The notes under the pieces are model-generated. The model was not told the DNA's origin. It was given only the letters and a program-made list of their open reading frames with translations, and made no database searches. Of a stretch of DNA of 7,873 nucleotides, positions 4,649 through 7,873 are shown piece by piece. How positions within the stretch are numbered: the first letter of the stretch is position 1; each line of letters opens with the position of its first letter. Origin of the DNA: Eisenbergiella intestinigallinarum (GTDB lineage Bacteria; Bacillota; Clostridia; Lachnospirales; Lachnospiraceae). The stretch covers positions 1 through 7,873 of the forward strand of contig DWVS01000303.1 in the NCBI GenBank assembly GCA_019120115.1. The letters run 5' to 3'. Both the position numbers and the translations under genes were made by a program.

Positions 4649-5782
4649 ATGGAAACGATCAGAACCTATCTTGAAAACATGTTCGCACGTCTTCCTCAGA
4701 CTCCCCAGATCATCCGTCTGGAGAACGACATGCTCCGCACCATGGAGGATAAGTACGAAGAACTGAAGAGCGAAGGGAAATCGGAAAACGAGGCGGTGGG
4801 TATCGTCATTTCCGAATTTGGAAATATCGATGAGCTGCTGGCCGAACTGGATCTTCAGGCTCCCGAAGGCTCCATCGGCTCACAGGAAGGCCGGGAATCC
4901 GCCCGTTCCGGTCAGGACGGCTCCCTTTTTTCTTCAGAGAAATCCGAGGACAGCGGCTCCTGCGGAACCGGCTCTCAGGCCATCTATCTGGATCAGGAGC
5001 AGGCCGATCAGATCATCCAGGACAAAATCCGAATCTCACGGATCATGGCGTTTGGAATCAGCCTGTTTCTGCTCGGCCCGGCCTTTCTGTTTCTGGTCAG
5101 AGGACTGCTTCTGTCCGGCGGGCTGCTGCAGAACCCCGGCACCAGGACAGGCGGACTGCTTCTCATGATTCTTCCTCTTGCTGTCTGCCTGATTCTGGGG
5201 CTGATTCTGACCATTTATTCAGCCACTCTGTCCGCGCAGTACCGGCCTCTGAAGGAGGCTCCTCTCATCATCGCGCCTTCCCTCAGAGACCATATCTGCA
5301 GGCAGCGCGAGGAATTTGCCCCGCAGTATGCGGTCATGCTGGCAATCGGCATCCTGCTGGCACTCTTTTCTCCTCTGTCGTTCGTGCTCGTCCCGCTTTC
5401 CACCGATAGAACGGCGGATGCCTTTTCTCAATATCAGTATGAGCTGTATACCAGTTCCTTTTTCCTGCTTCTCTTTCTTGCCATCGCGCTCTATCTCTTT
5501 CTGACGGCACACGCCCAGAAAAAGGTCTACGCGCTGCTTTTAAAGGAAGAGGATCGGATCGAAAAGGCCGGAAGCCGGCTGCGGGAGGAGGGCATTCTGC
5601 GGGGAATCCTCTCCTCCTACTGGCCGCTGGTGTTCTGCGTTTATTTTCTCATCAGCTTCTACCTGGGCATCTGGGCAATCAGCTGGCTCATCTACTGGCC
5701 CATCGCTCCTGCCGTTCAGAAGGCGCTGTATGGCCGCCTGCACCAGCTTGAAAAGCGGAGGAAGGAGGGGGAGCGGAAATGA
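4649..5782 (+). CDS. HAAS/permease-prefix domain multi-spanning membrane protein
   Basis: This 377-residue protein joins a helical cytoplasmic domain to a membrane part. Residues 1-68 resemble the HAAS (DUF1700-like, permease-prefix) domain: METIRTYLENMFARLPQTPQ, a charged helix (EDKYEELKSEGKSENEAVGIVISEFGN) and IDELLAEL. In other Firmicutes this domain is found with PadR regulators and is thought to couple them to membrane proteins. A Ser/Gly/Glu-rich linker (about 71-110) follows, then at least five hydrophobic segments near 131-155, 168-192, 228-250, 270-290 and 323-350. No enzyme motif is visible. The ATG at 4649 is preferred because AAAGGA lies 6 bases before it; a TTG at 4643 is in frame but too close to it. 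I see no convincing promoter of its own, so transcription probably comes from padR. Its stop overlaps the next ATG (ATGA). It may act as a sensor or as a partner of the transporter. Confidence 0.8.
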   Translation: METIRTYLENMFARLPQTPQIIRLENDMLRTMEDKYEELKSEGKSENEAVGIVISEFGNIDELLAELDLQAPEGSIGSQEGRESARSGQDGSLFSSEKSEDSGSCGTGSQAIYLDQEQADQIIQDKIRISRIMAFGISLFLLGPAFLFLVRGLLLSGGLLQNPGTRTGGLLLMILPLAVCLILGLILTIYSATLSAQYRPLKEAPLIIAPSLRDHICRQREEFAPQYAVMLAIGILLALFSPLSFVLVPLSTDRTADAFSQYQYELYTSSFFLLLFLAIALYLFLTAHAQKKVYALLLKEEDRIEKAGSRLREEGILRGILSSYWPLVFCVYFLISFYLGIWAISWLIYWPIAPAVQKALYGRLHQLEKRRKEGERK

Positions 5783-6558
5783 CAGGAGAATCCGGCGGGT
5801 ATCTGCTACGCATGGAAGGTCTGTGCCGTTCCTACCGGAAGCAGCCGGCTCTGTCTGGCTTTTCCGGAGAAATCGAGCTGGAGCGCGGCCTGATCTATGG
5901 CCTCATCGGTCCCAACGGCTCCGGGAAAACCACTCTGTTCAAGCTGCTTGCCGGGATTCTGGTTCCTTCCGGCGGACGCATTTTTCGGAAAGGGGAGGGG
6001 CGGGAAAAGGAGAACCGCACAGAACAGGAGGTTTCCTTTCCTGCCTGGAGCCGGGAAAATGTGGTCTATATTCCCGCCGGAGAACGGGGACTCCGGTATA
6101 AGAATACGGTCCGGGACAATGTCCTGTATTTCTCCGCTTTGAAAGGGAGAAGCGCAGAAGAGACGGAAGCGCTTCTTACGCGGTACGCCTCTTTCCTGCA
6201 CTGCGAAGCTCTTCTGGACCGTCGGGTGGAAACCCTGTCCCTTGGACAGAAGAAGAAAGCTTCGCTGCTGTGCGGGCTGTGCGCCGGAGCCAGACTGATC
6301 CTCATGGATGAACCTGAAGGCGGTCTGGATCTGAACGCCAGAGGCGAGCTGAAGCGTACCATCCTGCAGACGGCCCGCAGGGAAGGCGTCACCTTTCTCA
6401 TCTCCTCCCATGACCTGCTGCTGTTTGAGGGGCTGGCAGACAGGTATCTGTTCCTGCGGAATGGAAAGGACATCTTTCACAACGACGGAACCATGGACCG
6501 GGAAAGCCTGCAGGCTGCATATGAAAGGCTGACAGAAGAAGGGAGAATGGAGCAATGA
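5779..6558 (+). CDS. ABC transporter ATP-binding protein
   Basis: This 259-residue protein is the ATPase subunit of an ABC-2-type (export-like) transporter. In order: Walker A GPNGSGKTT (44-52); a short helical insert and the region VVYIPAGERGLRYKNTVRDNVLYF (95-118); signature LSLGQKKKAS (153-162) in place of LSGGQ; Walker B LILMDEP (173-179) with catalytic Glu178; D-loop GGLD (181-184); and switch His211 in ISSHD. The Q-loop glutamine, expected after YIP, is Ala100 here. The pattern is closest to ATPases of drug, bacteriocin or lantibiotic-resistance exporters. The gene overlaps both neighbours by ATGA, with GGAGGGGG about 10 bases before its ATG, so the three proteins are probably made together. 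The transported substrate is unknown. Confidence 0.92.
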   Translation: MTGESGGYLLRMEGLCRSYRKQPALSGFSGEIELERGLIYGLIGPNGSGKTTLFKLLAGILVPSGGRIFRKGEGREKENRTEQEVSFPAWSRENVVYIPAGERGLRYKNTVRDNVLYFSALKGRSAEETEALLTRYASFLHCEALLDRRVETLSLGQKKKASLLCGLCAGARLILMDEPEGGLDLNARGELKRTILQTARREGVTFLISSHDLLLFEGLADRYLFLRNGKDIFHNDGTMDRESLQAAYERLTEEGRMEQ

Positions 6559-7340
6559 AGGGATTCCTAAATGCCGTATTTCAGGAAGTCAGGCTGGATC
6601 TGAAGGAAAGCCTGCAATACCGGACCAGTCTTCTTTCGGACGCCGCTATTTTCGTAGGTTCTTTTCTCGCCGCCTTCTTTCTGGGCTCGGGCTCCAGCCT
6701 GACCTCCTTTTACCGGGCTGATGCCACGCAGGGCATCATGCTGCTTCTGATCGGTTATCTTTTCTGGGGAAACAGCTCCGCTGCTCTGGGATACTGCACA
6801 GGCACGCTGCAGGGGGAAATGGAACGCGGGATATTGGAGATGCGTCTGCAGAGCCGGTATCCGCTCACCCTTCTGCTGTTCTGCCGTCTGCTGGCCAGCA
6901 CCCTCCTGCATTTTCTGGTATACGGAGTTCTGCTTGCAGCGGCAGCCCTGCTCACAGGCTCTTCCCCGGCGGATGGCGGCTTCCTGTTTTTCTCCCTCCT
7001 CCTCTTTCTGCCATGTCTGGCCGGCATGTACGGCATGGGACTGATCGCGGGCGCCGTCTCTCTGCGCGCGAAAAAAACGGGCAGCCTGATCTTTCTGATC
7101 CAGACCGCCCTGCTCTTTGTCACCAATACGCTTACTCCCACCGCTCCGGGTCCCCTGTTTCTGATCCCCTTCTGCTCCGGCATAGACATCGCCCGCCGTC
7201 TCTATCTGTACGGGTACGCCTCCGCTGGCGCCTGGGCCGGATACCTTCTTATCAATCTGGCCTGGTGCCTTTTGGGAAACGCTGTTTTCGGGCTCTGCAT
7301 GAGACGGGAACGAAGAACCGGAGCATGGGATACCTATTAA
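6555..7340 (+). CDS. ABC-2 type transporter permease
   Basis: This 261-residue membrane protein is the likely pore-forming partner of the ATPase encoded just before it, with which it shares an ATGA overlap. Six hydrophobic segments are seen near residues 24-45, 60-80, 103-134, 141-170, 175-192 and 227-248, after a short cytoplasmic amphipathic start (FQEVRLDLKESLQYRTSLL). A conserved-looking loop, GTLQGEMERGILEMRLQSRYPL, between the second and third helices matches the coupling region of ABC-2 permeases (a GTLE-like motif with an acidic cluster). The length and helix count fit the family. The ribosome site is modest (AAGGGAG about 9 bases before the ATG), as expected if translation is coupled. 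It is the last gene of the operon. No substrate can be inferred. Confidence 0.88.
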   Translation: MKGFLNAVFQEVRLDLKESLQYRTSLLSDAAIFVGSFLAAFFLGSGSSLTSFYRADATQGIMLLLIGYLFWGNSSAALGYCTGTLQGEMERGILEMRLQSRYPLTLLLFCRLLASTLLHFLVYGVLLAAAALLTGSSPADGGFLFFSLLLFLPCLAGMYGMGLIAGAVSLRAKKTGSLIFLIQTALLFVTNTLTPTAPGPLFLIPFCSGIDIARRLYLYGYASAGAWAGYLLINLAWCLLGNAVFGLCMRRERRTGAWDTY

Positions 7341-7343
7341 GGC

Positions 7344-7873
7344 CTACAGAAAATATTCGTTCTCCCGCCTTGCCGCCAGCTTCTGCGTAAACATCTGCGC
7401 AAAGCTCCGGTAGCCCTCCGTGTCCATGTTCTTGGCTCCTGCCGGACAGATGCGGATACAACGGAAGCAGGAAATGCACCGATCCGCATCCACCTGAAAA
7501 TCCGGTCCGACGGCTCCCGCCGGACAGCTTTTCCGGCAGAGTCCGCAGCCCGTACAGGCGTCGGAGGTAAGCGGCGCGAACTGTCCTTTTTCCATGGGCT
7601 GCTTCTGATAGGGGCGGTTTCCCGGAATCGGCGCGTGAAGGCCGTCTCCGGAAACGGCCTTTCTGACAAACGCCGCGTCCGCCTCCAGATCGGCTTCGTC
7701 GGGCCTTCCCACCTGAATCTCCCCGTAGGTATGCCGGCCCACCAGCGCCGCCGCTCCCTTCACCACAAAGCCCTGCGCTTCGCAGAGATCCTGAAGCTCC
7801 ACCAGAGCGTCGTCATAGTGGCGGTTTCCATAGGTGACCACAAGCACACAGGGCGTCTGCTCCCCGTGCAGGC
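7344..7873 (-). CDS. EFR1-type flavodoxin/ferredoxin fusion protein (5' end outside window)
   Basis: The visible 175 residues are the C-terminal part of a protein joining a flavodoxin-like domain to a bacterial two-cluster ferredoxin. The first visible part, LVVTYGNRHYDDALVELQDLC, followed by AAALVGRHTYG, resembles the end of a flavodoxin fold that would bind FMN. Two CxxCxxCxxxCP motifs follow, at about 7556-7524 and 7478-7446, each able to hold a [4Fe-4S] cluster. The tail is helical and ends ENEYFL. Such EFR1-type proteins of Clostridia are presumed to carry electrons; partners are not known from this window. The frame stays open to the edge at 7873, so no start codon is called; a GTG at 7847 lies inside the flavodoxin domain and is unlikely. 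It is convergent with the permease gene, three bases away. Confidence 0.87.
   Translation of the reverse strand, partial: LHGEQTPCVLVVTYGNRHYDDALVELQDLCEAQGFVVKGAAALVGRHTYGEIQVGRPDEADLEADAAFVRKAVSGDGLHAPIPGNRPYQKQPMEKGQFAPLTSDACTGCGLCRKSCPAGAVGPDFQVDADRCISCFRCIRICPAGAKNMDTEGYRSFAQMFTQKLAARRENEYFL

Noticed and set aside
5806..6555. Antisense open frame opposite the ABC ATPase gene
   Set aside because: The plus strand has the full set of ABC ATPase motifs and ATGA overlaps on both sides; the antisense translation has no such support.

Overview
The window looks like a chromosomal segment of a moderately GC-rich member of the Clostridia, most likely Lachnospiraceae. This is inferred from gene content: a short PadR regulator followed by a HAAS/permease-prefix membrane protein and an ABC transporter, and a fused flavodoxin/ferredoxin (EFR1-type) protein. 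Strong AGGAGG-type ribosome sites and TTGACA/TATAAT-type promoters agree with a Firmicute. I see no rRNA, tRNA, CRISPR array, insertion sequence, integrase or phage gene.

Left half (1-3842, all on the minus strand, read right to left): a cytoplasmic GH43-like five-bladed propeller glycosidase; an inositol-monophosphatase-family phosphatase; a secreted SGNH/GDSL hydrolase with a long Ala/Gln-rich spacer behind its signal peptide; and a membrane-anchored NERD-domain protein. The NERD gene's stop codon overlaps the ATG of a further reading frame that leaves the window at position 1. Good promoters can be drawn before the first three genes, so this looks like a set of neighbouring short transcripts rather than one tight operon. 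No functional link between them is evident from sequence.

Centre (3843-4648): a divergent control region and a PadR regulator gene. The padR promoter (TTGACT-17-TATATT with an extended -10) runs into a 14-bp perfect inverted repeat with a TACTACG/CGTAGTA core that covers the expected transcription start, which suggests autoregulation. Between padR and the next gene lie three successive, near-contiguous perfect or near-perfect hairpins of unrelated sequence. They are the least explained element here.

Right half (4649-7340, plus strand): a three-gene operon joined by ATGA overlaps, coding for a HAAS/permease-prefix multi-spanning membrane protein, an ABC ATPase with a degenerate Q-loop, and an ABC-2-type permease. 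Together with padR this forms a PadR-controlled export or membrane-stress module with unknown substrate. It ends three bases from the end of a convergent gene for a flavodoxin/2x[4Fe-4S] ferredoxin protein, whose 5' part lies beyond the window.

All assignments come from reading motifs by eye; no database search was made.
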